Of a DNA stretch of 64,000 nt, positions 42,355 through 52,541 are shown piece after piece; position 1 is the first letter of the stretch, and every line of letters begins with the position of its first letter. The DNA is from Paenibacillus sp. FSL R10-2734 (GTDB taxonomy: Bacteria > Bacillota > Bacilli > Paenibacillales > Paenibacillaceae): assembly GCF_037963865.1 (NCBI RefSeq), contig NZ_CP150170.1, positions 3,286,001 to 3,350,000 of the forward strand. The letters run 5' to 3'. The notes below the pieces were generated by a model, which worked only from the letters and a program-made list of their open reading frames with translations, was not told the DNA's origin and ran no database searches. The position numbers and the translations under genes were made by a program.

Positions 42355-43146
42355 ATGAACATGGATACCCTACTGCAAAGTTTACCCGTCTTTTTGCTTA
42401 TTTTTTGTCGAATAACAGCCTTTTTTGTTGTCGTTCCTGTGTTTTCTTCTCAAGGGGTACCGACAACCTTTAAGATAGGTATTTCTTTTTTTGTAGCCTT
42501 GGTAGTCTTTAGTGCTAATGGAACAGGGCTTACGATTCCGCAGGATTTTAGTTATATTTTGCTGATTATGCGAGAGGTATTAATAGGTTTATTACTAGGT
42601 TTCATTGGATATTTGATGTTTATGGCGATTCAGACTGCAGGTTCTTTCATTGATATTCAGATTGGCTTCGGTATTGCCAACGTCATTGATCCTATGACTG
42701 GAACGTCAGCGCCTATTCTCGGTAACTTCAAATATATGATAGCGCTGCTAATGTTTCTGAGTATGAATGGACATCACCATCTGCTTGATGCCATTGTGTA
42801 CAGCTATAAATGGATTCCTATGAATAATGATTTATTTTTACGCATGGTAGATGGTAGTTTGTCAGAGTTTCTGGTCCGAACATTTGCGCAGTCGTTTGTA
42901 CTAGCTTTTCAAATGTCGGCTCCTTTAGTAACTGCATTGTTTCTGACAGATGTGGGTCTTGCCTTTTTGGCGAGAACGGCTCCTCAATATAATGTATTCG
43001 TTATAGGGGTTCCGCTCAAAATCATTATAGGTATTGCACTTCTTCTTGTGCTGATGCCAGGTCTGGCTGTGCTGTTTCAGAATCTCTTCGAAATCATGTT
43101 TGAATCCATGGAGAATTTACTGGGTCTCATGGGGAAGAAGCCGTAG
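42355..43146 (+). CDS. fliR: Flagellar export gate protein FliR
   Basis: A 263-residue polytopic membrane protein. Features include PVFSSQGVPTTFKIGISFF, LIGLLLGFIGYLMFMAIQTAG and the conserved IDIQIGFGIANVIDPMTG. It starts 3 nt after the fliQ stop, so translation is probably coupled. Confidence 0.96.
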   Translation: MNMDTLLQSLPVFLLIFCRITAFFVVVPVFSSQGVPTTFKIGISFFVALVVFSANGTGLTIPQDFSYILLIMREVLIGLLLGFIGYLMFMAIQTAGSFIDIQIGFGIANVIDPMTGTSAPILGNFKYMIALLMFLSMNGHHHLLDAIVYSYKWIPMNNDLFLRMVDGSLSEFLVRTFAQSFVLAFQMSAPLVTALFLTDVGLAFLARTAPQYNVFVIGVPLKIIIGIALLLVLMPGLAVLFQNLFEIMFESMENLLGLMGKKP

Positions 43147-43168
43147 GTGACCGTAAGGGGAGAGTATT

Positions 43169-44263
43169 ATGCCTAAGACGAAGCGTTATAGACTTGATCT
43201 TCAACTCTTCGCCGGTGAAAAGACGGAAAAAGCAACCCCGAAGAAACGGCAGGATGCTCGTAAAAAGGGTCAAGTAGCCAAAAGTGCTGAGCTGTCTGGT
43301 GCAGCTGTATTGCTAGCTGCGGTAGCTAGCTTGATGATGTTTGGTAACTTTATGAAGGAACGCTTCATGAAGCTATACATGGATGTATTTCAGAATCGAA
43401 TGATGCTGGATGTTACTCCTGAGAATATTACACAGCTTTTTAATCAGTATGGATTGCAAATATTGATTTTGCTAGCTCCATTACTTGGAATTACATTTGT
43501 TATGGCACTTGTATCCAATTTGGCTCAGGTAGGCTTTATGGCCACAGGAGAAGGGATTACCCCTAAATTTAGTAAGATTGATCCCATAAAAGGCTTCAAA
43601 AATATTTTCTCCATGCGTTCATTTGTAGAATTCCTGAAATCAATATTGAAGCTTCTAATTATTTCTTATCTGGTATATAGCACATTATGGGGAGAAAAGA
43701 AGAATTTTGCATCCCTATCGCATATCAGTGCGGAGGGGATTTTTAAATTTGCGGCCAAGCTGACGATGAGTCTTGGTTTGAAAATCGGGGTTGCCTTGCT
43801 AGTTATGGCTTTCCTTGACTTTTTATATCAGAAGTACGAGCACGAAAAAAGTCTGAAAATGTCTAAGCAGGATATCAAAGATGAATACAAAAAAATGGAG
43901 GGTGACCCTCTAATCAAAGGTAAGATCAGGGAACGCCAACGCAGAATGGCCATGCAGCGTATGATGCAGGAAGTTCCTAACGCGGATGTAATTATTACAA
44001 ATCCAACGCACTTTGCGGTTGCGCTAAAATATGACGGTTCCAAAATGGAAGCGCCTCAGATTATAGCAAAAGGGCAGGATTATGTAGCACTTCGTATTCG
44101 GGAGCTGGCTAAAGAACATGGCGTCGTGACTATGGAAAACAAACCGCTGGCACGGGCATTATTCCAAAGAGCAGAAATTGGAGATGTCGTTCCAAATGAT
44201 CTGTTTCAGGCTGTAGCTGAAGTGCTGGCATATGTATATAAGCTTAAAGGTAAGAGGAAATAA
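43169..44263 (+). CDS. flhB: Flagellar export switch protein FlhB
   Basis: A 364-residue protein. The N terminus (RLDLQLFAGEKTEKATPKKRQDARKKG) is the family hallmark in part, followed by four membrane helices and the cytoplasmic domain with the self-cleavage motif NPTH (IITNPTHFAVALKYDGS). Cleavage lets FliK switch export from hook to filament subunits. GGGGAGAG precedes ATG 43169. Confidence 0.98.
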   Translation: MPKTKRYRLDLQLFAGEKTEKATPKKRQDARKKGQVAKSAELSGAAVLLAAVASLMMFGNFMKERFMKLYMDVFQNRMMLDVTPENITQLFNQYGLQILILLAPLLGITFVMALVSNLAQVGFMATGEGITPKFSKIDPIKGFKNIFSMRSFVEFLKSILKLLIISYLVYSTLWGEKKNFASLSHISAEGIFKFAAKLTMSLGLKIGVALLVMAFLDFLYQKYEHEKSLKMSKQDIKDEYKKMEGDPLIKGKIRERQRRMAMQRMMQEVPNADVIITNPTHFAVALKYDGSKMEAPQIIAKGQDYVALRIRELAKEHGVVTMENKPLARALFQRAEIGDVVPNDLFQAVAEVLAYVYKLKGKRK

Positions 44264-44280
44264 GACGGGGGGTTAGGACA

Positions 44281-46314
44281 TTGAAAGCTAAAGATTTAAC
44301 AGTTTTGCTAGGCATCATCGGTATCGTGCTTATGATGATTCTGCCTATCCCGTCCTGGCTTTTGGACGTTTTGCTTGTTATCAATATTTCTATCGCATTA
44401 ATTATCATTTTGGTTGCAATGAATACGAAAAATTCGCTCGAATTTTCGATTTTTCCTTCATTGTTGCTGATTACGACATTGTTTCGTCTAGCACTTAACA
44501 TTTCAACAACTAAACTAATCTTGACTTATGGTGAAGCTGGTTCAGTAGTAGCAACTTTTGGTAGCTGGATCGCAGGTGGACAAATTGCCGTCGGGTTTAT
44601 CGTGTTTCTGATTTTGGTAGTGGTTCAGTTTATCGTTATTACCAAAGGTTCAGAGCGCGTAGCTGAGGTTGGAGCAAGATTTACCTTGGATGCGATGCCT
44701 GGTAAGCAGATGAGTATTGATGCTGATCTTAATGCAGGCATGATTAATGAAGTCCAGGCACGTGAGCGACGCCGCAATGTTGAGCGGGAAGCGGATTTTT
44801 TCGGAGCCATGGATGGTGCGAGTAAATTCGTTAAAGGTGATGCGATTGCGAGTATCATTATCCTGTTGATCAATCTTATTGGTGGATTTATTATTGGTAT
44901 GGTTGTCCACGGAATGGATTTTTCCACTGCGTTATCAACTTACTCCGTATTGACGATCGGTGACGGTCTAGTTAGCCAAATTCCTGCTTTGCTCATTTCG
45001 ACTGCGGCGGGTCTAATCGTTACAAGAGCTTCATCGGAAGGTAATCTGGCAGAAGATTTGACAGGGCAATTATTGTCTTATCCAAAATTGTTGTACATTG
45101 TCGCAGTGACTGTTGCTTTTTTAGGGCTCTTCACACCTATACATATGATCACTACGCTCCCGCTGGCTGGTTTGCTGGCTTTTGCAGCCTACAGTATGGG
45201 ACAAAATTTAAATCGAAAACAGATTGCCGAAGAGCAGCTTGTTGAAGAGAAGCAAATTGAAGAGGTACGAAGTCCAGAGAGTGTCATCAATTTACTCAAT
45301 GTAGATCCTATTGAATTTGAGTTCGGCTATGGTCTTATACCTTTGGCTGATACGGGTCAGGGTGGAGATTTACTAGATCGTATCATCATGATTCGACGGC
45401 AATGTGCATTAGAAATGGGTCTTGTAGTACCTGTTATACGCATTCGCGACAATATTCAACTAAAACCGAATGAATATGTCATAAAAATTAAAGGAAATAC
45501 TGTCGGCGGCGGTGAATTATTACTTAATCACTACCTTGCTATGAGTCCAGGATATGATGATGAATCAATAAATGGTATTGAGACCATTGAGCCTTCCTTT
45601 GGGCTTCCTGCGCTGTGGATTGACGAATCTGTAAAAGAGCGGGCTGAATTGTCTGGTTATACCGTGGTTGATCCTCCATCCGTTGTTGCTACACATTTGA
45701 CAGAGCTCATCAAGCGGTATGGACATGAGCTGTTAGGTCGACAGGAAACTAAGATGTTGGTGGATAACCTTAGAGAGCATTATCCAGTGCTTGTCGATGA
45801 TCTTATTCCTTCCGTATTGGCGATTGGGGATGTGCAGAAGGTACTTGGCAAATTGTTACGCGAAAAAATATCGATTAGAGATTTGGTTACTATCTTCGAG
45901 ACGTTGGCGGACTATGGGACCTATACCAAAGATCCTGATATTCTTACCGAATATGTTCGTCAGTCGTTGTCCAGACAGATTACTCAGCAATTCTCGCAAG
46001 TAGGAGAGACTCTGAAGGTAATTACGGTAGGACCTAACCTGGAGAAGAAAATTTCGGAGAGTGTACAGCAATCAGAACAGGGCAGTTATTTGGCATTGGA
46101 TCCAGCATCGACTCAAACGATCTATCAGCGGCTTAGTGAACAGATCAATCGACTGCTGCAGTCAGGACAGCAACCCATTGTACTCACATCACCAACCATT
46201 CGTATGTATTTGCGACAGGTGATTGAACGGACGATGCAGGACATTCCTGTACTGTCTTATAGCGAGCTAGAGCCTAACATTGAAATACAAAGCGTCGGAG
46301 TGGTGAATTTATGA
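44281..46314 (+). CDS. flhA: Flagellar export gate protein FlhA
   Basis: A 677-residue export gate protein. About eight membrane helices fill the first ~310 residues, with the FHIPEP-like region (VGARFTLDAMPGKQMSIDADL). The cytoplasmic part docks chaperone-substrate complexes. The start is TTG 44281 after GGGGGGTTAGGAC; no ATG fits. Its stop overlaps flhF by 4 nt. Confidence 0.98.
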   Translation: MKAKDLTVLLGIIGIVLMMILPIPSWLLDVLLVINISIALIIILVAMNTKNSLEFSIFPSLLLITTLFRLALNISTTKLILTYGEAGSVVATFGSWIAGGQIAVGFIVFLILVVVQFIVITKGSERVAEVGARFTLDAMPGKQMSIDADLNAGMINEVQARERRRNVEREADFFGAMDGASKFVKGDAIASIIILLINLIGGFIIGMVVHGMDFSTALSTYSVLTIGDGLVSQIPALLISTAAGLIVTRASSEGNLAEDLTGQLLSYPKLLYIVAVTVAFLGLFTPIHMITTLPLAGLLAFAAYSMGQNLNRKQIAEEQLVEEKQIEEVRSPESVINLLNVDPIEFEFGYGLIPLADTGQGGDLLDRIIMIRRQCALEMGLVVPVIRIRDNIQLKPNEYVIKIKGNTVGGGELLLNHYLAMSPGYDDESINGIETIEPSFGLPALWIDESVKERAELSGYTVVDPPSVVATHLTELIKRYGHELLGRQETKMLVDNLREHYPVLVDDLIPSVLAIGDVQKVLGKLLREKISIRDLVTIFETLADYGTYTKDPDILTEYVRQSLSRQITQQFSQVGETLKVITVGPNLEKKISESVQQSEQGSYLALDPASTQTIYQRLSEQINRLLQSGQQPIVLTSPTIRMYLRQVIERTMQDIPVLSYSELEPNIEIQSVGVVNL

Positions 46315-47702
46315 GAGTGAAGCGTTATGTGGTTGATACGATGCCTGACGCCATGCATTCCATTCGCAGCGAGCTTGGAAGCGAGGCCGTCATTTTAAGT
46401 ACAAAAGAAATCAAGATTGGCGGGGTTTTAGGGTTATTTAAGAAGAAAAAAATAGAGGTTGTAGCGGCCGTTGAGACAGCTCAGAAGGGAAGTGTTCCTG
46501 AAAAGCCTTCTAAGCCTGCCATGAACATTCCGCGCAGCGCTGTCCCACAAGCGTACCAAAAAGCTTCATCTGCATCATCTACACCAACTGTCACGTTGGA
46601 AAAGTCCGAAGAGCCTCGGTCCTTTGCGGAAATCGCCGCAGCCTTGTCCGAAGCTATTGATCTAGAGCAGTCGACCATAAAGGATCCAGAGTCTTTACAA
46701 GAAATTAGGAATGTAAGCAAGGATCATCTTAAAGCGACTGAAACAATTCCGGACGAAGTGACCTCTGTACCAGCTCATTATGAGTCACTTGGTCTGGAAT
46801 TAACATCAGCAGATGCTTCAACGACTGAAAATGATGTTCTTCGAGAGATTAGAGATATGAAGCTATGGATGGAGCGAATCGCTAGACAATCTTCAGGGGC
46901 GAGAGAGTTGCCAGACAGTCTTCAGCAGCTTAGAGATCTTTTGATTGAGCAAGAGATGGATGCCGTACTTGTTGAAGAGTGGATAAGTAATATCTCAGAA
47001 AGATGGGCAGATGAAGGGCGTACTTGGGGACCTGAGAAATTTCAGGAGTCCTTGAAAGAACAACTCGATGGATTCCTGTCAGGTCGAATTGCTGATGGGA
47101 TTTCACAGGACACCCAAATCGTATATATTGCAGGACCCACAGGTGTAGGGAAAACTACTACAATAGCCAAGCTTGCGGCTGAACAGCTATTCAAATACGG
47201 ACGCAAGGTTGGTTTTATCACTTCCGATACGTATCGGATTTCAGCTGTGGAGCAATTGCGTACATACGCAGCCATCCTAAATGTTCCGCTAGAGGTTGTG
47301 CAATCACCAGGAGATTTACAAAGAGCGCTTTTTCGGTTGGAGAGTTGTGATCTTGTAATTATGGATACAGCTGGACGAAATTATCGCAATGATATGCTCG
47401 TGGCAGAATTGCAAAGCTTGCTAGCAAAGGAATTAAGAAGTGAGACCTATCTTGTGCTTAGTTTGACTTCGAAAAGCCGTGACATGAAATTGATTGCAGA
47501 GCATTTCGGCAGGTATAAGCTGGATAAAGTTATTTTTACCAAGCTAGATGAGACGGGAAGTTATGGGCCACTCTTTAACGTCCTGAATGATTTCCCTCTC
47601 ACATTATCTTATATGACCAATGGTCAAAATGTACCCGACGATTTATTGATGGCTTCTAAAGAACAACTCAGTGAGATGCTTCTTGGAACAGGTGAATCAT
47701 GA
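46311..47702 (+). CDS. flhF: Flagellar placement GTPase FlhF
   Basis: SRP-family GTPase that sets flagellar position. The 463-residue protein has an N-terminal basic B domain (RVKRYVVDTMPDAMHSIRSELG), a variable Ser/Pro/Glu region (about 60-190), then the NG domain: AGPTGVGKTTTIAKLAA (P loop), DTAGRNYRNDMLV and FTKLDETGSYG. Overlaps flhG by 4 nt. Confidence 0.97.
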   Translation: MRVKRYVVDTMPDAMHSIRSELGSEAVILSTKEIKIGGVLGLFKKKKIEVVAAVETAQKGSVPEKPSKPAMNIPRSAVPQAYQKASSASSTPTVTLEKSEEPRSFAEIAAALSEAIDLEQSTIKDPESLQEIRNVSKDHLKATETIPDEVTSVPAHYESLGLELTSADASTTENDVLREIRDMKLWMERIARQSSGARELPDSLQQLRDLLIEQEMDAVLVEEWISNISERWADEGRTWGPEKFQESLKEQLDGFLSGRIADGISQDTQIVYIAGPTGVGKTTTIAKLAAEQLFKYGRKVGFITSDTYRISAVEQLRTYAAILNVPLEVVQSPGDLQRALFRLESCDLVIMDTAGRNYRNDMLVAELQSLLAKELRSETYLVLSLTSKSRDMKLIAEHFGRYKLDKVIFTKLDETGSYGPLFNVLNDFPLTLSYMTNGQNVPDDLLMASKEQLSEMLLGTGES

Positions 47703-48580
47703 TGGATCAGGCACAATCCTTAAGACAGCTTGTATCCAGTCAGGATCCTAAACTAGCTGTAAAAGGGGAAACATCTGCCCGTATCATTACCGTGTGTAGT
47801 GGGAAAGGTGGCGTAGGAAAATCGAATTTCACACTTAACTTCGCTTTAACTTTAAAGGCAATGGGAAAGCGAGTATTGTTGTTCGACGCAGATATTGGCA
47901 TGGCTAACATAGACGTGTTGATGGGCGTTTCGGCAAAGTATAACCTATATCATCTGTTAAAAAGAGAAGCGGATATTGCGCAGATTATTCAGTTAGGGCC
48001 GAATTCTCTCCCTTTTATAGCCGGTGGATCGGGTATGGATGAGTTGTTCTCCCTTTCGGAATCGGATCTTAATTATTTCAGTGCCCAGATAGCCCTTATT
48101 GCGGACAGTATGGATTATATTTTGTTCGATACAGGTGCTGGATTATCTAAGGAAACGATGAAATTTATAACCTCTGCGGACGATTGTCTAGTAGTTACAA
48201 CGCCAGAGCCAACTGCTATTACAGACGCTTACGCATTAATGAAGGTTGTAAATCGGACGTATCCGGAAATTTCTTTTAAACTGATCGTGAATCAAGCGGG
48301 TGATGAGAGAGAAGCGACAGTTACGAGTGATAAGATTCGTATGGCCGCCAGTCGTTTTTTGCAACTAGATGTTTCCTATCTTGGTCATATAAGCTCAGAT
48401 GCCCATGTAGTGCAGGCTGTCAAAAGGCAAACACCATTTTCATTGGCTTTTCCAAACAGTGTTGCTGCAAAAGATATACATCGGCTAGCCCTTAGTTATT
48501 TGACCATAGATGGTAAAAAAGCTACAAAAGTTCAAGGGATTAAAGGCTTTATCCATAAATGGTTAAAGCGAAGCAAATAA
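47699..48580 (+). CDS. flhG: Flagellar number regulator FlhG (YlxH)
   Basis: A MinD-like ATPase that stimulates FlhF GTPase and works with the C-ring proteins. The 293-residue protein has a deviant Walker A (CSGKGGVGKSNFTLNFA), DADIGMANIDVLMG and DTGAGLS. The first ~20 residues (MDQAQSLRQLVSSQ) form the FlhF-activating helix. The C-terminal end (FIHKWLKRSK) is a membrane-targeting-type helix. Confidence 0.97.
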   Translation: MMDQAQSLRQLVSSQDPKLAVKGETSARIITVCSGKGGVGKSNFTLNFALTLKAMGKRVLLFDADIGMANIDVLMGVSAKYNLYHLLKREADIAQIIQLGPNSLPFIAGGSGMDELFSLSESDLNYFSAQIALIADSMDYILFDTGAGLSKETMKFITSADDCLVVTTPEPTAITDAYALMKVVNRTYPEISFKLIVNQAGDEREATVTSDKIRMAASRFLQLDVSYLGHISSDAHVVQAVKRQTPFSLAFPNSVAAKDIHRLALSYLTIDGKKATKVQGIKGFIHKWLKRSK

Positions 48581-48613
48581 TTGTTCTGAATCTGGAACAG
48601 AGGTGGAAATGAT

Positions 48614-49936
48614 ATGAAGCCATATAAAGTTTTGGTTGTTGATGATTCTGCATTTATGCGCAAGATCATTTCCGATTTAATTGAAAAGGACGCTGACTTT
48701 CAGGTAACGTCAACAGCCACTAATGGTCGAGAAGCTATCGAGAAAATAAACGAGCTTCGTCCAGATCTAGTTACCATGGATGTGGAAATGCCAGAGATGA
48801 ACGGCCTGGAAGCGCTGAAAATAATAATGGCGTCATATCCGCTGCCAGTGATTATGCTGTCAGGCATTAATGAAGAGGGCATGAAGGAAACCATTCTTGC
48901 ACTGGAATGGGGCGCATTTGATTTCATTCGTAAACCTTCGATATCTAACTCTCAGGATATAACGGGTGTAGGGGAATCCCTAAGAGAACAAATGAAAGAA
49001 GCTATGCTGGCTCGGGAGCAGCGTGAAGCGCGAGCATCTGCTTTTAAGACGCCTGTTAATGTGCCTTTAGAGACAACAGCACCGAGATTGATACCTGACA
49101 AACCTAAGGTAGAGATTAAATCTTCTCTTAAAAATGAATTGATAAGAAAACCTAGGGGAAAGCAGCCAATAGATAGTACTATACCCCCAAAAGTAACTAA
49201 ACCTTTAATCTCTACTCGAACACCAATCTCTGATAAGACTAAACCTAGGTCTAAAGTAGAGAAAAAAACGATCCCGCCCAAGCCGGTGCTGAATTCTGTA
49301 GTGGAGGTATCCTCTGAACCTCCTGTACTTTTTTCGGATCGAATATCTGGTAGTAAGGACTTGCACAAATTAGTTGCTGTCGGCTGTTCTACAGGCGGAC
49401 CACGTGCACTAAAGGTATTGTTGGAGAAAATCCCTGCGGATTTTCCGGCTCCTATTGTCATTGTGCAGCATATGCCACCTAACTTCACGAAATCACTAGC
49501 CCAGCGACTGAATACATTCAGTCCGCTAGAAGTGTTAGAAGCAGAGCAGGGGATGATATTACGAAAAGGAGCTGCTTACATTGCACCTGGAGGCTATCAT
49601 TTACAAGTTACCCCATCAACTAGAGGGCAATATGCAGTTGTACTCACGAAGGAAGAGCCACGTAATGGCCACCGACCTTCAGTGGATGTTTTATTCGAAT
49701 CGTTGCTCCCACTCACATCGCTAGAAAGGCACGTGTTGCTGATGACAGGGATGGGTAGTGATGGTGCAAGGATGATGAAATCTCTCTATGACTCAGGGGT
49801 AACTTCAACTTTTGCTGAAAGTGAAGAGACCTGTGTCGTTTACGGGATGCCGCGATCCGCGGTGGAATTGCAGTGCGTCAAATATGTACTGCCTTTGCAA
49901 GAAATTGCTCCAAGGCTAGTGCAAGCCGTTAAATAA
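48614..49936 (+). CDS. cheB: Chemotaxis protein-glutamate methylesterase CheB
   Basis: Removes methyl groups from, or deamidates, receptors for adaptation. The 440-residue protein has a receiver domain with Asp56 (LVTMDVEMPEMNG) and a C-terminal esterase with the catalytic Ser (GCSTGGPRALK), His (IVQHMPPNF) and Asp (GMGSDGA). The linker, about residues 145-250, is long and rich in Lys/Pro/Thr. AGGTGG precedes the ATG. Confidence 0.97.
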   Translation: MKPYKVLVVDDSAFMRKIISDLIEKDADFQVTSTATNGREAIEKINELRPDLVTMDVEMPEMNGLEALKIIMASYPLPVIMLSGINEEGMKETILALEWGAFDFIRKPSISNSQDITGVGESLREQMKEAMLAREQREARASAFKTPVNVPLETTAPRLIPDKPKVEIKSSLKNELIRKPRGKQPIDSTIPPKVTKPLISTRTPISDKTKPRSKVEKKTIPPKPVLNSVVEVSSEPPVLFSDRISGSKDLHKLVAVGCSTGGPRALKVLLEKIPADFPAPIVIVQHMPPNFTKSLAQRLNTFSPLEVLEAEQGMILRKGAAYIAPGGYHLQVTPSTRGQYAVVLTKEEPRNGHRPSVDVLFESLLPLTSLERHVLLMTGMGSDGARMMKSLYDSGVTSTFAESEETCVVYGMPRSAVELQCVKYVLPLQEIAPRLVQAVK

Positions 49937-49970
49937 CGGACAAGCGAACTCGAAGGGGAGGTGCTCAACT

Positions 49971-52049
49971 ATGGACATGAACCAATATTTATCCATGTTT
50001 ATTGATGAGTCGAATGATCATCTGCAGTCATTAAACGAGAGCATGATGGGGCTGGAAGCGAATCCTGAGGATCTTAGTATCGTACAGGTAATATTCCGCT
50101 CTGCGCACACTTTAAAAGGTATGGCAGCGACTATGGGCTTTGAAGATTTGGCTTCACTTACACACCAAATGGAAAATGTGTTAGATCTTGTACGTAATAA
50201 CAAGCTGCGCATGCAGGATTTCATTTTTGATACGTTATTCAAAAGTTTGGATGCCTTAGAGTCTATGGTAGAAGATATTACTAGGGGCGGCGAAGGTAAG
50301 GCAGATGTATCGGCCATTGTCTCATCCCTACAGGCTATAGTCCGGGGAGAGGTTCCTGCTGCGGGCGGCGCAGGAGCTGGTGCTGCTACACCTGCTGCAC
50401 AAGCAGCTGAAACACCAATTCATTTGGATGAGTTCCAATTTTCTGTTCTAGAACAATCGATTCAAGAAGGGCATCAAGTATTGTATGTGGATGTAACTAT
50501 CCGCAAGGATTGTCAACTTAAAGCTGTGCGTGCATATATGGTGTTCGATCTTCTCGAACGCTCAGGCGAAGTGGTTAAATCCTTCCCATCCGTTCAAGAT
50601 ATAGAACAAGAGAAATTTGACCAAAGCTTTTCACTCTATTACATAACCCAAAAAACCGCTGATCAAATTCAGGCCATGATTATGAATTTGTCTGAAATTG
50701 ATAAAGTAACGGCAGTAGCACTAGATCAAGAATCCTTAAAAATGCTTGGTCAGGAATCGGCAGCAGCCGTTTCTGAGGTAGCTGCTACAGCTGTTGAGAC
50801 AAAACCTGCATCTGCGCCCGCTCCAGTAGCATCTGCTAAGCCAATGCCTACCAAAGATGAAGGTAATAAGCCGGGAACAGCCAAAGCAGGTGGTGCACCT
50901 TCACGTACGATTCGTGTAGATATCGAACGTTTAGACGTGCTCATGAATTTATTTAGTGAGCTTCTGATTGACCGAGTTCGTTTGGAGCAGCTAGCTTCAG
51001 AGGTTCAGAATGGTGATCTTACGGAAACCGTCGAGCATATGGGCCGTGTAAGTGGAGATCTCCAGAATATTGTTATGAAGCTTCGAATGGTTCCTGTAGA
51101 TACCGTATTTAACCGGTTTCCACGCATGATTCGCGATCTAGCAAAGTCGCTTGACAAGAAAGTAGATCTAATTATAACTGGAGCCGAAACGGAGCTTGAC
51201 CGGACGGTAATCGATGAAATCGGTGATCCGCTAGTACATTTATTACGTAATGCGGTAGATCACGGTATTGAATCCATTGCTGACCGCGTTGCTGCTGGTA
51301 AACCAGAGACTGGAACGGTCCATCTACGAGCTTTCCACAGTGGAAATCATGTCTTTATTGAAATCGAAGAAGATGGTACAGGTATTTATCCTGAGAAGGT
51401 TCTGAAGTCTGCTGTGAAAAAAGGCGTGATTACGCAAGAACAGGCAGCCAATATGTCGGATGAGGCCGCGTATCAATTGCTATTTGCACCAGGTTTCAGT
51501 ACGGCAGAGGTTATTTCTGATGTTTCAGGTCGTGGTGTAGGGCTGGATGTTGTAAAAGCTAAGATTTCTTCCTTGGGTGGTCATGTAACGATATATTCTT
51601 CACCAGGCAAAGGTACGAATTTCTCAGTGCAGCTGCCACTTACACTATCTATTATTGCAGCAATGCTTATTCGATTGGGCTCTGAGAAGTATGCTATTCC
51701 ATTATCCTCTATTGTGGAAACTGGTATCGTGAAGAACACTCAAATCCGTACGATTCATGGTAACAAAATGTTGGAATTCCGGAATTCTCATATTCCATTA
51801 GTTTCTCTTAGTCGTATCTTTTCGGTGCCTGATTATGATGAGAGTACTGAAGAAGAGACAGAAATCGTAGTTGTTCGCAAGGGAGAACGTCTTGTCGCTT
51901 TAGCTGTACAGGATTTTATTGGTCAGAACGAGATCGTTATCAAGAATCTAGGTAAATATTTACCTGATATTCAAGGGATATCTGGCGCAACCATACTTGG
52001 GGATGGCCAAGTAGCACTTATTATTGATCCGAATGCGTTTATTAAATAA
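49971..52049 (+). CDS. cheA: Chemotaxis histidine kinase CheA
   Basis: A 692-residue kinase. P1 has the phospho-acceptor His46 (RSAHTLKGMAATMGF). P2 (CheY-binding) is about 145-260. A low-complexity Ala/Pro linker follows, then P3 dimerisation, P4 ATP-binding (HLLRNAVDHGIES, GRGVGLDVVKAKI) and the CheW-like P5. The SD is GGGGAGGTG. It forms the core complex with CheW and receptors. Confidence 0.98.
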   Translation: MDMNQYLSMFIDESNDHLQSLNESMMGLEANPEDLSIVQVIFRSAHTLKGMAATMGFEDLASLTHQMENVLDLVRNNKLRMQDFIFDTLFKSLDALESMVEDITRGGEGKADVSAIVSSLQAIVRGEVPAAGGAGAGAATPAAQAAETPIHLDEFQFSVLEQSIQEGHQVLYVDVTIRKDCQLKAVRAYMVFDLLERSGEVVKSFPSVQDIEQEKFDQSFSLYYITQKTADQIQAMIMNLSEIDKVTAVALDQESLKMLGQESAAAVSEVAATAVETKPASAPAPVASAKPMPTKDEGNKPGTAKAGGAPSRTIRVDIERLDVLMNLFSELLIDRVRLEQLASEVQNGDLTETVEHMGRVSGDLQNIVMKLRMVPVDTVFNRFPRMIRDLAKSLDKKVDLIITGAETELDRTVIDEIGDPLVHLLRNAVDHGIESIADRVAAGKPETGTVHLRAFHSGNHVFIEIEEDGTGIYPEKVLKSAVKKGVITQEQAANMSDEAAYQLLFAPGFSTAEVISDVSGRGVGLDVVKAKISSLGGHVTIYSSPGKGTNFSVQLPLTLSIIAAMLIRLGSEKYAIPLSSIVETGIVKNTQIRTIHGNKMLEFRNSHIPLVSLSRIFSVPDYDESTEEETEIVVVRKGERLVALAVQDFIGQNEIVIKNLGKYLPDIQGISGATILGDGQVALIIDPNAFIK

Positions 52050-52076
52050 CTAGGATAGAACAGGGAGGTTCATTCC

Positions 52077-52538
52077 ATGGCTGAAGATATTAAAGTGATA
52101 GTGTTCAAATTAGGCTCAGAGGAATACGGTATCGAAGTTGAGAAGGTACAAACGATTGAGCGCATGATGCCAATTACCCGTGTACCTAAAACTTATTCTT
52201 TTATCAAAGGTGTTATTAATTTACGTGGTGTTGTTATTCCTGTAATTGATCTTCGAGGCCGCTTTGGGATCGAAGAGGCTGAACACACGGATCAGACTCG
52301 TGTAATTATCGTATCTGTTAATGAAATGGAAGTAGGTTTCATAGTAGATTCAGCAAATGATGTAATAGATTTGAACAGAGATTCTATCGATACACCTCCA
52401 GATGTTGTTGGCGGCATCAAGGCGAAGTATTTAGATGGGGTGGCCAAGATAGGTGAAGAGCGCTTGCTCATTATGCTTAATTTGTCAGAAGTGCTTAACA
52501 AAGCCGAAATCGTTCAATTAGAAAGCCTGGAGGGCTAA
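52077..52538 (+). CDS. cheW: Chemotaxis adaptor CheW
   Basis: A 153-residue adaptor between receptors and CheA. Family stretches: FKLGSEEYGIEVEKVQTIERM, FIKGVINLRGVVIPVIDLRGRFG in shortened sense, and PPDVVGGIKAKYLDGVAKIG. AGGGAGGTTC precedes the ATG. Confidence 0.97.
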   Translation: MAEDIKVIVFKLGSEEYGIEVEKVQTIERMMPITRVPKTYSFIKGVINLRGVVIPVIDLRGRFGIEEAEHTDQTRVIIVSVNEMEVGFIVDSANDVIDLNRDSIDTPPDVVGGIKAKYLDGVAKIGEERLLIMLNLSEVLNKAEIVQLESLEG

Positions 52539-52541
52539 CCT

